In this document: positions 11,999 to 23,143 of the stretch, one piece after another
Layout of the letters: each line of letters opens with the position of its first letter
Numbering within the stretch: position 1 is the stretch's first letter
From: Crossaster papposus
Lineage: Eukaryota > Echinodermata > Asteroidea > Velatida > Solasteridae
NCBI GenBank assembly: GCA_037893245.1
Contig: JBAIAA010000237.1
Location: forward strand, 372,001 to 436,000
Length of the DNA: 64,000 bases
Reading direction: 5' to 3'
Made by a program: the position numbers and the translations under genes
Notes under the pieces: model-generated
What the model was told of the DNA's origin: nothing
What the model saw: only the letters and a program-made list of their open reading frames with translations
Database searches by the model: none

Positions 11999-12782
11999 TG
12001 CCCCGATGTCACTTACGCTACGAATATCCCGAATCGGAAACGAATCGGAAATTTGTCCGGTTCGTAGATAATTCTCAAACGTTTCTTGCAGTTCGTACAG
12101 TTCGCGTGAGTTCGTCGAGCCGCCACAAAAGTTTTTGTTTTGAAAACACGTTCGTGGGAGGGTTAACGAATTTTAATTTCGTAGATGTATCGTAAACACT
12201 TTGTAACCCTTTCTTATCTTCCGTAACAGCTTCGTAATCGATTCGTTTGCATCCTTGGCTATTTTTGGCCATTCGTGTCTCTCTCAAATTCGTGGACCCA
12301 CGCCGAAAACATCCCGAAACAGGATGTAGTACAAATCAAGTACCAATCGGTCACGAATCGGGTACGATTTGTATAGCCTTTCGTGACACAAGAATATGCC
12401 GAAATGTCACGAACAATGCCGATTATCGTAAACTATTAGATAAGTAAGTCGTAGTAGTCGTAACTTAATCGTCGAGGTCGTATAGTGGATTCGTACATGA
12501 ATTCGGCATATTCGTAAGTGAGTCGTACCTTTTTCGTACCATTCTTACATGATTCTTTGAAATCGTACCTGTTTCATAGCCCATTCTTGACATTCGGCAT
12601 ATTTGTCAACTCGATTAGCCACGAATTACGGTAAGTCTTTTGTAATTAAGTCGTAACAGCTTCGTGTACCTCCTCCCGAATCTCCATGAAATTTTTCATT
12701 TTTTGTCGAATCGCCACGAATTTTGACAATTTCCGAATCGGCACGATTCGGGATATTCGTAGCGTAAGATGAAAGCGGGGCA
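11999..12782. mobile_element. Harbinger-like MITE S
   Basis: Inverted termini beginning TGCCCCGATGTCACTTACG and containing CTACGAATATCCCGAATCGG, flanked by TTA (11996-11998 and 12783-12785). The interior is rich in CGAATCGG/TTCGTA words arranged as short palindromes, the same architecture as MITE R but a different sequence. Non-coding. Confidence 0.75.
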
Positions 12783-12845
12783 TTATTATGGTTTATTTGT
12801 GCACTGCTAAGCATTACCTTTGCCTTCCACGGAAAAAATGGTGGT

Positions 12846-12910
12846 ATAATGACTCGTCTGTTAATACTCGAACCCACAACCTGTAGCTTAAACTACATAT
12901 TACAAATACA
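12846..12910 (-). mobile_element. tRNA-like SINE head fragment
   Basis: CTCGAACCCACAACCTGTAG followed by degenerate TTACAAAT matches the minus-strand head (B-box region) of the SINE at 54568-54905. Confidence 0.5.
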
Positions 12911-12925
12911 CGTGTTTTTTCAACG

Positions 12926-13687
12926 TCGCATTGTTATGGTTTTCCAACGTCGCAGTGTTATGTTGTTTTAACGTCGCAGTGTTATGGTTAACGTCGCAGT
13001 GTCATGGTTTGTCGACGTCGCAGTGTTATGGTTTTCCAACGTCGCAGTGTTATGTGGTTTTAGCGTCGCATTGTTCTGGTTTTTCAACGTTGCAGTGTTA
13101 TGGTTTTTCAACGTTGCAGTGTTATGTTTTTTTAACGTCGCAGTGTTATGGTTTTTCAACGTCGCAGTGTTATGGTGTTTTAACGTCGCATTGTTATGGT
13201 TTTTCAACGTTGCAATGTTATGGTTTTTCAACGTCACAGTGTTATGGTGTTTTAACGTCGCATTGTTATGGTTTTTCAACGTTGCAATGTTATGGTTTGT
13301 CGACGTCGCAGTGTTATGCTGTTTTAACGTCGCAGTGTTATGTTGTTTTAACGTCGCAGTGTTATGGTTTTTCAACGTTGCAGTGTTATGTTTTTTCAAC
13401 GTCGCAGTGTTATGTTGTTTTAACGTCGCAGTGTTATGGTTTTTCAACGTTGCAGTGTTATGGTTTTTCAACGTCGCAGTGTTATGTTGTTTTAACGTCG
13501 CAGTGTTATGTTTTTTCAACGTTGGAGTGTTATGGTTTTTCAACGTCGCAGTGTTATGCTGTTTTAACGTCGCAGTGTTATGTTGTTTTAACGTCGCAGT
13601 GTTATGGTTTTTCAACGTTGCAGTGTTATGTTTTTTCAACGTCGCAGTGTTATGTTGTTTTAACGTCGCAGTGTTATGGTTTTTCTC
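12926..13687. repeat. 24-bp minisatellite, about 32 units
   Basis: Unit CAACGTCGCAGTGTTATGG plus a T-rich spacer, 24 bp in length with small variants. Because 24 is a multiple of three, long frames stay open on both strands. The minus frame (13696-12968) repeats HNTATLKN-type octapeptides; plus frames repeat QCYGFSTL and NVAVLWFF. There is no splice or codon evidence that any is translated. Lies in intron 1 of the proposed gene. Confidence 0.95.
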
Positions 13688-13689
13688 AT

Positions 13690-14416
13690 GCACCACGAAG
13701 TGACGGATCTTCCATTGGCGTAATATTAAACCTATTATTCTCTATTGTTTGTCTTCAACGGCGTTCCATACATATGCTTGACTTATGGTCCAATTTATTC
13801 TGGAGATTACAAATTGTAACTCACCTAGCGCAAAGGGAATTCCTAAGTCTAGATGGAAAACAAATTGCAGCAAATTAAGATACAGTGATATCTTCTTTTT
13901 TTTTAATCGCGGTGCCCACCATCAATCAAAGTTTATGTATATGAAAACGATTGGATCTCATGCCACACCGGACAAAATAAATCGACGACCCTAATTGAAA
14001 TGATACACAGCGCGCGGCCCCATCTAATTCGACCGTGATATTACCCGTGAAGATTGAACGCTTCCATTAAACTCTGTGATCGGGGTAACAGGGCCGGGCA
14101 AGAATAATCGGCGTCGTACATGACAAGAATTGAGGAAACAATCACTCACCACCCCGGGCAGACAAAAAACATGGTTAATAACAAAATTGATTTTGTAAAA
14201 GCGGGTGATTTCGTTTTCTCGGACTAAATGTTAGTGTTTTTTCAAAATGACATCATGCCAGAAGGAATAATTTCATGGGAAGTTTAGTGTTAATATCAAT
14301 ATATACTGTTTTATAAGCTTTTCTACAATAATTTGGCTGGTTACTTTTTGGCTAGCTTCAAAATACACTAACATCTTTAAGCTGGGAATTTTCTGCATTT
14401 ACAGATCTACAACCTT
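13690..14416. other. Intronic sequence, little recognised
   Basis: Mostly unique. Around 14211-14340 there is weak similarity to the element at 51983-52312 (shared ATGCCAGAAGGAATAAT). Confidence 0.4.
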
Positions 14417-14700
14417 CAGATGCGGATCCAGGGGAGGGGTCCTGGGGTCCGGACCCCACATTTTTTTATTTTTTTAAATATTGTTGTAATGTATTTTTAT
14501 ATCAGAGCAAAATAGCAGCGTGGTGCTTTCTGTAAAAGATTCTCAATAGATCAAAACGATCAAAATATATAAGACAAATAGGCTCATAAGGTCCCAGAAT
14601 GCACCTCGGAGCTTCTACTGTAAAAAGATTCTGGGGGAGAGCCCCCACACCCCCGCCCATGGCTAGGACCCCACATTCATAAATTCCTGCATCCGCCCCT
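14417..14700. mobile_element. hAT-like MITE
   Basis: Inverted termini: CAGATGCGGATCCAGGGG on the left and the complement of CAGGGGCGGATGCAGG on the right, with GGACCCCACATT repeated inside each end. This terminus is typical of hAT MITEs. An 8-bp target duplication is not evident. Confidence 0.7.
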
Positions 14701-14976
14701 GTCCTTGTCTCAAGTTCCGATCTCAAATGTCCATTTTTAGTGGCCTTTCATAAAAACCGATTTGCCTCCGCGGCGCGGTAACCTTTGCAATTCCATTCCA
14801 ATTTGTCACAATTACCACGTACTGGCTTGGGTTTTAGCGGCCAAGGCCGGCCGCCTGTTTGCTCCAATGCGTCAAATCAATTGGCCTCGATCTTGCCCGG
14901 CAACCGACGTTGACAATGGAAAACCTGAAACCTCGTCGATTCCCGTGATACTTTGTCTTTATTGTTCTCGCACTTG

Positions 14977-15187
14977 GGGCAAATTTTATCGAGCTGCAAC
15001 AAATTTGCTTAGCATGACAATTCTTACTTGGCAAAAACAGGGTTACAAACTTTCAGGCGATGCATATTGTATGTGATTGTATTCAGCTGTTTTTTTTTGC
15101 TAAGCATGAAAAGCACATGGAGTTTTAGCTAGTAACCTGTTTTAACCGAGCAAGACTTGTTGTGCCAAGCAAATTAAATGGACCCCT
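14977..15187 (+). mobile_element. Degenerate MITE family C
   Basis: GGGGCAAATTTTATCGAGCT through GCTTAGCATGACAATT to CAAGCAAATTAAATGGACCCC. An older, diverged copy. Confidence 0.7.
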
Positions 15188-15819
15188 AGTTTTTGGAGTG
15201 TTCATTATTTTTGTTTACATCTTCTTTAATGTTATAAGCACAGACAGCCAGGTGCATTTACAATATAAAGTACTGGTTTGAATTAATTATAACTGCGTAA
15301 AAAATGTTCACAACTATTTGCCAACATAAATCCATTCCATTCTGTTTTAAATGTCAAAATATAGGCCTGTGGCTTACAATGTTAATTTACATTGTACAAC
15401 AACACTGACCAGAATTATCAACACAACATGGACCATGCAAAAATAAAATTGAATCATATTTCTTTATAATTTTTGTTTGTTGATGAAATCCTTTTTTTTT
15501 AGAAAACTATAAAGAATAATGCTGCATCACAGTACATGATGACAAAGAGGATTTTGAAAGAATCGACTACTTCGATGCGATTCGATATTGCGATATCCAC
15601 CCGCACGACGAAAAAACCTGCTGTGTTCCATTACATTTTTTAAAGCCTACTGGATATTTTCAGGGGCAGTGACCAACTCAGAATTTTGCGGAAGCCCAAG
15701 ACAAAATTAAGGACTAAAAAAACAAACCAATTCTTAAGAAGTGGCTGCTGCAAATTATACTGCAAATATTAGAAAAAGAAGCGATGCAACTTACTTATTA
15801 TCACTTTCTTCTCGCACAG
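15188..15819. other. Intron 1, 3' portion
   Basis: AT-rich sequence with no recognised repeat, leading into the pyrimidine tract and acceptor of the exon at 15820. Confidence 0.5.
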
Positions 15820-16135
15820 GGACCCCGTACCTGAATCAACTGGACCGTGCCCAAAGGAATTCCCGCCCGAGCCTAGTACCATGCGACGGTCGCTGCCACT
15901 CCCACCATCGACCCACCTACGCCCCGACCATCATGCGTTCCTTCACCGCTCCGGCTGCCATCGTGGCTCCCAGCGCGCTAGGCCTGTGTTCGGACCGGCC
16001 CGTGGCCGGCGGGCTGTGCCCTGTCTGCCGGTCCGGTATCGTCAACGGAAACCGCACCTCGGGACTCCTGTGTTGTAAGATCAACCACAGTCCGGCATGC
16101 CCTGCGTGTGGTGTGGTGTTCGACGACGCCGAAGA
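15820..16135 (+). CDS. Proposed central exon, Cys-rich zinc-ribbon-like protein
   Basis: This is the clearest coding segment in the window. It is GC-rich against AT-rich flanks, preceded by the acceptor TTTCTTCTCGCACAG and followed by GTAAGT at 16136. In the three-exon model it encodes residues 10-115. Visible Cys groups are C31-x3-C35, C66, C76-P-V-C79 in GGLCPVCRSG, C94-C95, and C103-P-A-C106-G. Paired CPxC...CPxCG knuckles suggest a metal-binding fold. The spacing loosely recalls the C-terminus of BRI3/LITAF-like proteins, but the hydrophobic segment between their knuckles is absent, so I do not assign the family. If the donor is not used, the frame stops at once (TAA 16137-16139) after FDDAEE. 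Confidence 0.6.
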
Positions 16136-16848
16136 GTAAGTTTGGTTCATTGTTTTCACAATCTCACCTAATCAATAATGGCGGACTTGATTGTTATTCA
16201 CAAGATATCTTCAGCATTCCCTGCGAATCCAACATGTGCGTATACGTCCACGTTGATAACACCCGAACAAATGTTAGCATTCAAACCTTTCCCGCCATTT
16301 TCAACAAAAACTCGATTCCCATTGGCCATTTTTTGACAACGCGACGATTTGCATTTTTTTTCGCAAAGTCTTGTGGGTAAATTATTATTGTATAGGCGGC
16401 AACAGCAGAAGCTTTTTTTGTTGTGAAGAGCTGTTCTGCGTGAGATAAACTTCCGGAATGGAGTTTATAAAGTGCAAGTGCCGTTTCCGAATTTTGCAAA
16501 CAACCTGGCAAAGTTACCTTTCAAGTGTTTTTTCCCATGAAATGTAACATGAAATGTAAAAGCAAATGCACCAACAATTGTTGCCTTAATAATTAAATTG
16601 TTAGGTACTTCTTTCTTAAGCACTTAAAAAGCCAACTGTGTGCAGTGCCAGCAATTTTGCAAAATACACATTGTTCAATTTATTTTATAAAAAAACATAT
16701 CTATCTTAAGAGAGCCGTTTGAACAATTTATTTGTACATTTTTCGTGAACATGCAGAATTGAGTGGCTTCGGTTGGTAGACCACGTGCCTTGTGGTGATG
16801 GCCATGCCGATGTTTTTTTAACACAAATGTACATGTACAAGGTTGTTG

Positions 16849-16887
16849 TTAGTTTGGATGGCACTTTTGGCATTCGTTGTACAATGC

Positions 16888-16923
<36 letters not shown>

Positions 16924-16955
16924 GTTTGGATGGCACTTTTTGCATTCGTTGTGTC
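16849..16955. repeat. (GTT)n flanked by a direct duplication
   Basis: Two copies of TAGTTTGGATGGCACTTTT...GCATTCGTTGT, separated by about eleven GTT units. Expansion of GTT between duplicated flanks. Confidence 0.85.
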
Positions 16956-17539
16956 CTGTGTGCCAAGATCTATATCAAAATCGTCACTAGGCGTTGATCC
17001 TGTGCGTTGATCTATACTAGCTAGTCACGCCGTACTGAAGAGGTCGCTATATCATGCATAAGTTATGTTGAACAAAATTCAAGCGAAGCAAGCACTACCG
17101 TACTTATATACAGGACGGTTTTATGAAGGGAGTGACCATTGATGATCCCCCACAGTCACATAAACACACGTACTATTAATATTGCTCCCGCGAGGCCGGC
17201 TGTTTCCCTTGCAATCTAAGGGCCCGGGGCCCCGCCGGTATTTTCACAGGTCCGCCTACCTCCGGGTGACGAGAACAGGTGATACAGTATCTGGCCGATC
17301 ATCCATGTGCTCCCCCTCCCTCGAGTCTTACGTGTGCTATACCCAAAAGGGACAGGAGGCACTACTTTGGGCAAAACAAAACTAAATATTAATTTTACAA
17401 TCAAAAACATATTTCAGAATAGAATGAAAATTATGTTTTTTACCTAGGAGATTGGTAAGCGACATTTGATAGGGGGATATATATGTACACGTGCATGTAC
17501 ATGTACGTTTGTTTATGGTGTAAATCGAGGAGTTTCCTT

Positions 17540-17850
17540 TGTTCCTCTCGAAAATTTCCTTTGTTTGTACTCTAACTGTTTCCGACGGCTCTCATTGGTT
17601 TTGTACACGAATCTCAATCGAGGTCGTCCTCGATTCTAACCCTAACCCCAATTCACCTTCGTGTCGCCAGGTATGTGTCCTCCATTTACACCATGAACAA
17701 ACGCAAATCACACACGGTACAACTTACATGCATATTGTGTGCCTCTATACTCACAGCGTTGTGAATACCTCCAATTGTCTATTGTCCCCTTTTGTTTGTA
17801 TTTTAACTTTTGGGGAAGACCATAATTTTTTTCATAAATCTCAACAGTGA
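17540..17850 (+). repeat. Dispersed repeat H, forward
   Basis: TTTGTTTGTACTCTAAC...TTTGTACACGAATCTC with TCGATTCTAACCCTAACCCC. Related sequence in reverse orientation lies at 19130-19470 (TAGAGTATAAACAAAAGAGG, GTCCACGATTG repeated). Confidence 0.5.
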
Positions 17851-17986
17851 ACGTTTGTCAATAGTGGACTATTATTGCCTATATTGCAAGATCACTTTCA
17901 CCATTTATTTGCTCATAAATTATTATGTTTTGAATTCGATCATTTCTTCTCACATTTGTTCACCCGCATGATTTGCAAATTGACAG

Positions 17987-18197
17987 TGTGCAAGTAGCTG
18001 ACCACCGATCTACGACGAACGACAACACCGGCAAACAGGGGTCCAACCAGCGGGTCAAAGGTCAACGGACTACGGCCCCCAAGGGAGGCCACACCAAAAA
18101 TCAACATCAACACCAACAAGACCTGTTGCTCAGACCCCAAAATGTGGAACTTACTAGCGCCAAAAAGAAGCTGTCGGGAAGAAAGACAGATAAATGA
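17987..18197 (+). CDS. Proposed last exon, basic hydrophilic tail
   Basis: Acceptor GCAAATTGACAG ends at 17986 after a pyrimidine-rich stretch. The first base completes the codon left by the exon ending at 16135. Residues 116-184 follow: a Gln/Lys/Asn/His-rich, low-hydrophobicity tail with KNQHQHQQ and ending KKKLSGRKTDK, then TGA at 18195. Phases agree at both junctions and give 555 nt (184 aa plus stop). The tail looks disordered and basic, possibly nucleic-acid binding or nuclear, which is inference. No AATAAA was noticed close downstream. Confidence 0.45.
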
Positions 18198-18269
18198 ATG
18201 ACAAAAATGGGAAAACAATTCATTTTTGAACCATAGAAGAAATTTATTGGATGCCTTCAAGCGAGTGCT

Positions 18270-18330
18270 AGTTTAATACTCGCACGCAAAGTTGCTAGCC
18301 TCGCACGCAAAGTTACTAGCCTCGCAGCAA
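18270..18330. repeat. Short tandem repeat, about 21 bp
   Basis: Two full and one partial copy of CTCGCACGCAAAGTTNCTAGC. Confidence 0.8.
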
Positions 18331-18431
18331 TTGGCTTCCACCAGTCAGCGACACAGGAAATAATGTTTGCATGGAGGGAGGTAAACAAGTACGAATTCGT
18401 ACAGGAGCCGTGCGTCGTTGCTGTGTATTGT

Positions 18432-18497
18432 ATGGCGTGCATAGTTGACATTTAATCCAAAATAGAGATATCTCTATTAACAATATGCACGCCATAG
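18432..18497. repeat. Hairpin with nested palindrome
   Basis: Outer arms TGGCGTGCATA / TATGCACGCCA enclose a perfect 18-bp palindrome, AATAGAGATATCTCTATT (18461-18478). Probably a tiny fold-back element. Confidence 0.7.
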
Positions 18498-19129
18498 TAT
18501 TGGTCTAGTTCAAATGCACAACATTAATACCGCAGAACATGCTCGCTCTAGCACGTTAATTTCATAATGTTCAGAAGGAACTGTTCGACTACAACCAAAG
18601 CGACACTGTCGTGCAGCTGAATGCGACACCGTCGTGTGGGTTTGGTAGTCATTTTGGTTGTTCTCTCCTTTTTATAGCTCAATGCTTCAATTAAGTGCTT
18701 ACCGGGAATTGTCCATGCATATGTCAAATTGTGTACAACAAGGACAAGAACACCAAGCACTTATTGAGCCCCGTCTGCTTCGCGACGCTTCACGACGCAG
18801 CTAAAATGATGAATTACAAGATGAAGGGTGTGAAATTATGCAACGGCGGCAACACGCCATGATCTGGAGATAAGCCCCTTCATTTTGAGGATTCATGCGG
18901 TCATACAATTGTCTTCAGTTCATGTACATCTCACAAGTCGCGCATCATACCTCCATTGACTGGACTGTGTATCACATGGTCAAAATAGACGAGCACTTGC
19001 ACTGGAGCAGGCATCGCCAAGGTAACAGGAATTCTGGGCATTAACATTCTGAATTGAGGTATATGCTGATAATGCTGATGTTCATGGGATACTCCATACG
19101 CGCTATATATTCTGCCGATGATGATGTAA
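18498..19129. other. Unique sequence
   Basis: No recognised repeat or exon. Confidence 0.5.
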
Positions 19130-19470
19130 ACACCACATATTGTAGACTGGGGACAATTGGATTAGGGCATAAACAAAGGGTCCACGATTGAACAATTGTG
19201 TACAAACAAAAGAGGGACAATATGGGATCCACGATGACATGTTGTTTGGCATTTGTTGTTGACATGTTGTTGTATGCGTTTGTATTGACCGGCAATCGTG
19301 GTCGTCGGACAAAAGAATTGGGAGTCAAACAATGGGTCCACGATTGACACAACGTCCACGATCTTTTCCCGTGTACAAATTCTATGGCGATCATCCGAAA
19401 ACGTTAGAGTATAAACAAAAGAGGGAAGACGGTCGGATAATGCCCCGTCCACGATTGCCGGTCAAAACAT
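19130..19470 (-). repeat. Dispersed repeat H, reverse
   Basis: Three occurrences of GTCCACGATTG or near variants, with two copies of a TACAAACAAAAGAGGGA motif. It is the reverse counterpart of 17540-17850 and itself partly duplicated. Confidence 0.5.
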
Positions 19471-19720
19471 AACTGTGTGCGTGTACAGTGTAAAGCACCC
19501 CGAAAAAAAGGGTTTTAGAAGCTAAAACAAAAATGAACAGCTAAATACTACCAAATTGCCTCTTAACCCCTTCACACCGGTATTCTCACTGCATCGGATT
19601 ATTCGCATCCTTGCACAGCAGCTAAACTGCACAATGGACCCGAGGGTGCAGCGGTGGCACATCAGGTCATAGCACAACTGACTACAATCCTAACGGATTA
19701 GTAGGCCGTGGCCATAGCTA

Positions 19721-19788
19721 TGGTGGCCCTTGAGGGACTAGGCAGATCGTGAATATTTACGATCTGCGTTGTCCCTCCGGGGCCACCA
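19721..19788. repeat. 68-bp symmetrical hairpin
   Basis: Stem blocks TGGTGGCCC, GAGGGAC and GCAGATCGT pair with ACGATCTGC, GTCCCTC and GGGCCACCA around an 8-nt loop (GAATATTT). The short mismatched blocks are symmetric. It resembles a miRNA-precursor fold, but a small fold-back transposon is equally possible. Confidence 0.7.
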
Positions 19789-20071
19789 TACACAGCCGCT
19801 CCCTGGCGAAGCGGTTATGTTTCAAATTAATCGTGATCTTTTTACCAGGAACCTATATAGATTCACAAGCTGTTTAGAAATGCATTGCTATATTGTACGT
19901 GTGTACGCTAACACGCGTGTTTGCAATGTTAATCCGAATAATGTTGTGTGTCAATATAAAGTCAGGAAAACCGGGCGAACAGAAATATGCACAATGCATT
20001 TAGGCCTAAAAAACAATTCCTCTCAGTTTCAGAATTTGATTTTTCTTACCCCACACTTTTTGATGATTTAA

Positions 20072-20626
20072 AGGTAGAATACACCATTTGCAGATATCGA
20101 AAATTACTACCACATTATTAAGAAATATCTTACTTATTTGAAAGTAAATGATAATGGTAGGCATCCAGAAAAATAACTGCGCTAGATACCCTGTAATTGT
20201 TACGAACAATTGACTTTTATTTATAAAAATTCGCAATCGCCGGACGGCAATCTCGAGAAAAAAACAAGAACAACATAAGAACCACTGCCCGACAGCGGTT
20301 GAAAACGAACGCCGTTTGTTATGCTTTTCTCAGCATCTATGATTGTAAAACTTCGAACAGGTCAATTAAACGATATTTACTATAATATACAACCCCTCAA
20401 ATTCACCCATTCTTGATAATTAAAAAACAAAATAGAATTTGGTATCAAAATAAATAAAACATTTGCTATTTAATCTATAGCAAATGTTTTATTTATTTTG
20501 ATACCAAATTCTATTTTGTTTTTAATTTTGATTTTTAACTGATGCCTGTTATTGGCGGTTCACCGCTGTTGGTTTTCAGAAATAAATAAATAAAATTCAA
20601 GCAGTTACCAATGGTGTATCCTACCT
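20072..20626 (+). mobile_element. TTAA MITE family B with hairpin insertion
   Basis: Family B element with TTAA at 20068-20071 and 20627-20630. About 170 bp of foreign sequence interrupts its tail between TTCTTGATAATT and AATTCAAGCAG, including the perfect hairpin at 20423-20523. Confidence 0.85.
20423..20523. repeat. Perfect 47-bp inverted repeat, 7-nt loop
   Basis: Arms 20423-20469 and 20477-20523 are exact reverse complements; the loop is TTAATCT. It sits inside a family B element and is followed by a short GGCGGTTCACCGCTG segment and AAATA repeats. Confidence 0.95.
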
Positions 20627-20630
20627 TTAA

Positions 20631-20989
20631 AACATGATTTAACTTGTACGACCAAATTCCATTATCAGCCTAATAGTTGTAATCATACATGTATAGTCAA
20701 TTATAAATAACTGGTGTTGTAATTCCGACTCCTGTATCGTTAATAAAGGGTATGATATTTTTGTTGGCGCCATTTCCAAACCGCAAAGGCTTACCTGTTT
20801 GTACGTAATAACCGGTAGACTATAAGTTGTAATTCACTGTGCAAGTGATCGGCCAGATGTGCGTCACGCTACTAACTAATCCTACCGGGTCGGTGTGTTG
20901 CAATCAATGTCAGTGTAGTTAATGAAACATGACTAACAGTTGACTGACAGCACAATAGAATAGTCAACATAAACCCGGCAGATGATGAC
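20631..20989. other. Unique sequence
   Basis: No recognised repeat or exon between the B and A elements. Confidence 0.5.
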
Positions 20990-20993
20990 TTAA

Positions 20994-21379
20994 AGGGATC
21001 GTATACGTTTGGTAATTACTCCAAAAATTAATGGCAATGCAAACTTACTTGGTAAGAAGTACAGCAGCTTTGGTAGTATAATGCATGTTTAGAAACTGTT
21101 CACTTTGAAGTACTGCGGTTATGGAAAAAGGTATCACTTTTTATCCACAAAAATTTGAATTTGAGAAGCGTTACTGCAGTGACGTTTCTCAGATTGTGTA
21201 TTCCAATGCAGATTATTCTTCCTGTGTGGACATAACCGCTCCAGATTTTCGGCAATATCTCAAAATCGCTACCACCTTTTAAAATGAATTTTTTACAGGT
21301 TAGTTTTATGGTATATATCTATAACTATATAGGATTGAAACAAACAGTGGGTTCTAATTACCAAACGTATACGATCCCT
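20994..21379 (+). mobile_element. TTAA MITE family A
   Basis: Complete element, TTAA at 20990-20993 and 21380-21383. The right TTAA is shared with the family B element that follows. Confidence 0.85.
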
Positions 21380-21383
21380 TTAA

Positions 21384-21762
21384 AGGTAGGATACACCATT
21401 TGCGATATCCAACATTTTTACTACCGAATTATTAAGAAATATATTAAACTTATTTGAAAGTAAATACTAATTCTAGGCATTCAGCAAAATGATTGCGCTA
21501 AATATCCTGTAATTGTTCCCCAAAATTTAATATTAAAAAAAGCACGATCGCCGAACAAAACAAGAACAACTGTCCGACGCGTTAAAAACGAACGCCGGTT
21601 GAAAACGAACGCAGTTTCAGTTCTTGCTTTTTTTCTCGGCATTCATGATTGTAAAACTTCGGACATGTCAGTTAAACGGTATTTAGTATAAAATACACCC
21701 CCCAATTCAACCAATCCAGATAATTATTGATTTAAAGCAATTACCAATGGTGTATACTACCT
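21384..21762 (+). mobile_element. TTAA MITE family B abutting A
   Basis: Starts at the same TTAA that ends the A element. Right terminus GGTGTATACTACCT lacks a clear TTAA. Confidence 0.8.
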
Positions 21763-21919
21763 GACAGACACATGGACTGACGTTGATTAGACAGAAGTGA
21801 TTAGCGTGTATTGTAAGACTGGCAATTACAGTCAATACAAGTGTTGCGGAAAACTTAAATTGATAACCAGACAAACCATGCAGAAATAATCAACGCTTGT
21901 GGCTTATCGCTGGCGTTAA

Positions 21920-22102
21920 CCAGTTCGTGCCGGATGACGAATATAAACGCAAGAAATGTCTGTCAGCAGCGCTAGCGAGCAAGGCCGGAAATGCGTGGGT
22001 GTGCTTCCCGGTACTGGCGGCCTGAACCTGCTTCGGATCGAGTTTCGTTAAAAATAATCCCGCGCGTCGGCTCGGTGATGTTAAAATAATCCCGGCGCGA
22101 AC
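21920..22102. mobile_element. piggyBac-like MITE family P
   Basis: CCAGTTCGTGCCGG at the left and CCCGGCGCGAAC at the right, flanked by TTAA (21916-21919 and 22103-22106). The last bases of the right terminus are lost. A second copy is at 31524-31758. The CC start with TTAA target fits piggyBac. Confidence 0.75.
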
Positions 22103-22199
22103 TTAAATAAAGGTCTAAGCTCAATCCTTATATTAATGCATTTGAGTACCGGTAAAAAAAAAAAACATTTGCAAAACATCAATACAAAATTAAATTACC

Positions 22200-22657
22200 C
22201 TAAAATACTTTACTGGACTGTTGGAGAATGACAGTCTGAAGCATCCTGTAAAATAATGGCCTCTGTGTGCTGACATTTTCAAGTAAAGTGGTAATTTTGT
22301 ATTAAAAAATGGTTTCTTTTAGAAATATTGCTCCCAATTTGTCATATTTAGTTATTCCGAATTTTCTTTGCAATTGATTACACACCTGTGAAGTGGTACT
22401 ATATATACAAGCCAGCTAGACTGATTCTCTGACCTTATAATTCCCCCACCGTCTATAAATTGTTCAGTTTCATCTTAAGTGGGGTCAGGGTACCAAACTA
22501 CAGTACAACAAGACTGGTTTTCTTGATATGCCAGCATCTACGAACCCAAAACCTGAAACAAGTCAGTTGTAACAATATTTGCTATAACCTACTAACTCCC
22601 AAATCCATCAATTTCAGAAAACTTCAGCAAAAGCAAAATATGTATATTCCCTTTAAC
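22200..22657 (+). mobile_element. Old B'-type MITE
   Basis: Resembles the B' element at 33287-34121: shares GAAGCATCCTGTAAAATAATGG, CCAGCATCTACGAACCC and CAATTTCAGAAAACTTCAGC, ending near CCCTTTAA. Termini are eroded. Confidence 0.6.
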
Positions 22658-22761
22658 CCAGTCACATATTTAGCCCTAGACATTGGTAATCCCTTTTGTA
22701 AGATACATACACATTGAGCTTCGAGTTGTTGCCCGTTATAGAAAACAGTCTTGTCACTTAA

Positions 22762-23143
22762 AGGTAGGATACACCATTTGCAGATATCGAACAGATTTAC
22801 TATTAAATTATTAGGAAATAATTTGGCCTTTAAGCTCTTGTCATTGTAAAGTAAATAACGATTGTATAGGCATCCAGCAAAAGGATTGCGCTTCCGAAAA
22901 ATTGAATTTTATAAAAACCAATTCACAATCGCCGGAAGGGGTTCACGAAAAAAACAAGAACAACATAAGTTCCACTGCCCGACGCCGGTTAAAAACGAAC
23001 GCCGTTTTTCTTGCTTTTCTCCGCATCCGTGATTGTAAAACCTCGGACAGGCCAGTTAAACGATATTTACTAATAACAATACAACCCCCAAATCCACCCA
23101 ATCATGATAATTCAAGCAATTACCAATGGTGTATCCTACCTTT
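22762..23143 (+). mobile_element. TTAA MITE family B
   Basis: TTAA at 22758-22761, then AGGTAGGATACACCATTTGC; the right end is GGTGTATCCTACCTTTA. A short insertion carries TTGTCATTGTAAAG, a motif of the 130-bp repeat at 28043. Confidence 0.85.

Larger units (their letters stand above)
16136..17986 (+). other. Proposed intron 2
   Basis: Starts GTAAGT and ends GACAG. It contains a (GTT)n tract at 16888-16921 flanked by duplicated TAGTTTGGATGGCACTTTT, and part of a repeat around 17540-17850 that recurs inverted near 19150-19460. Confidence 0.4.
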
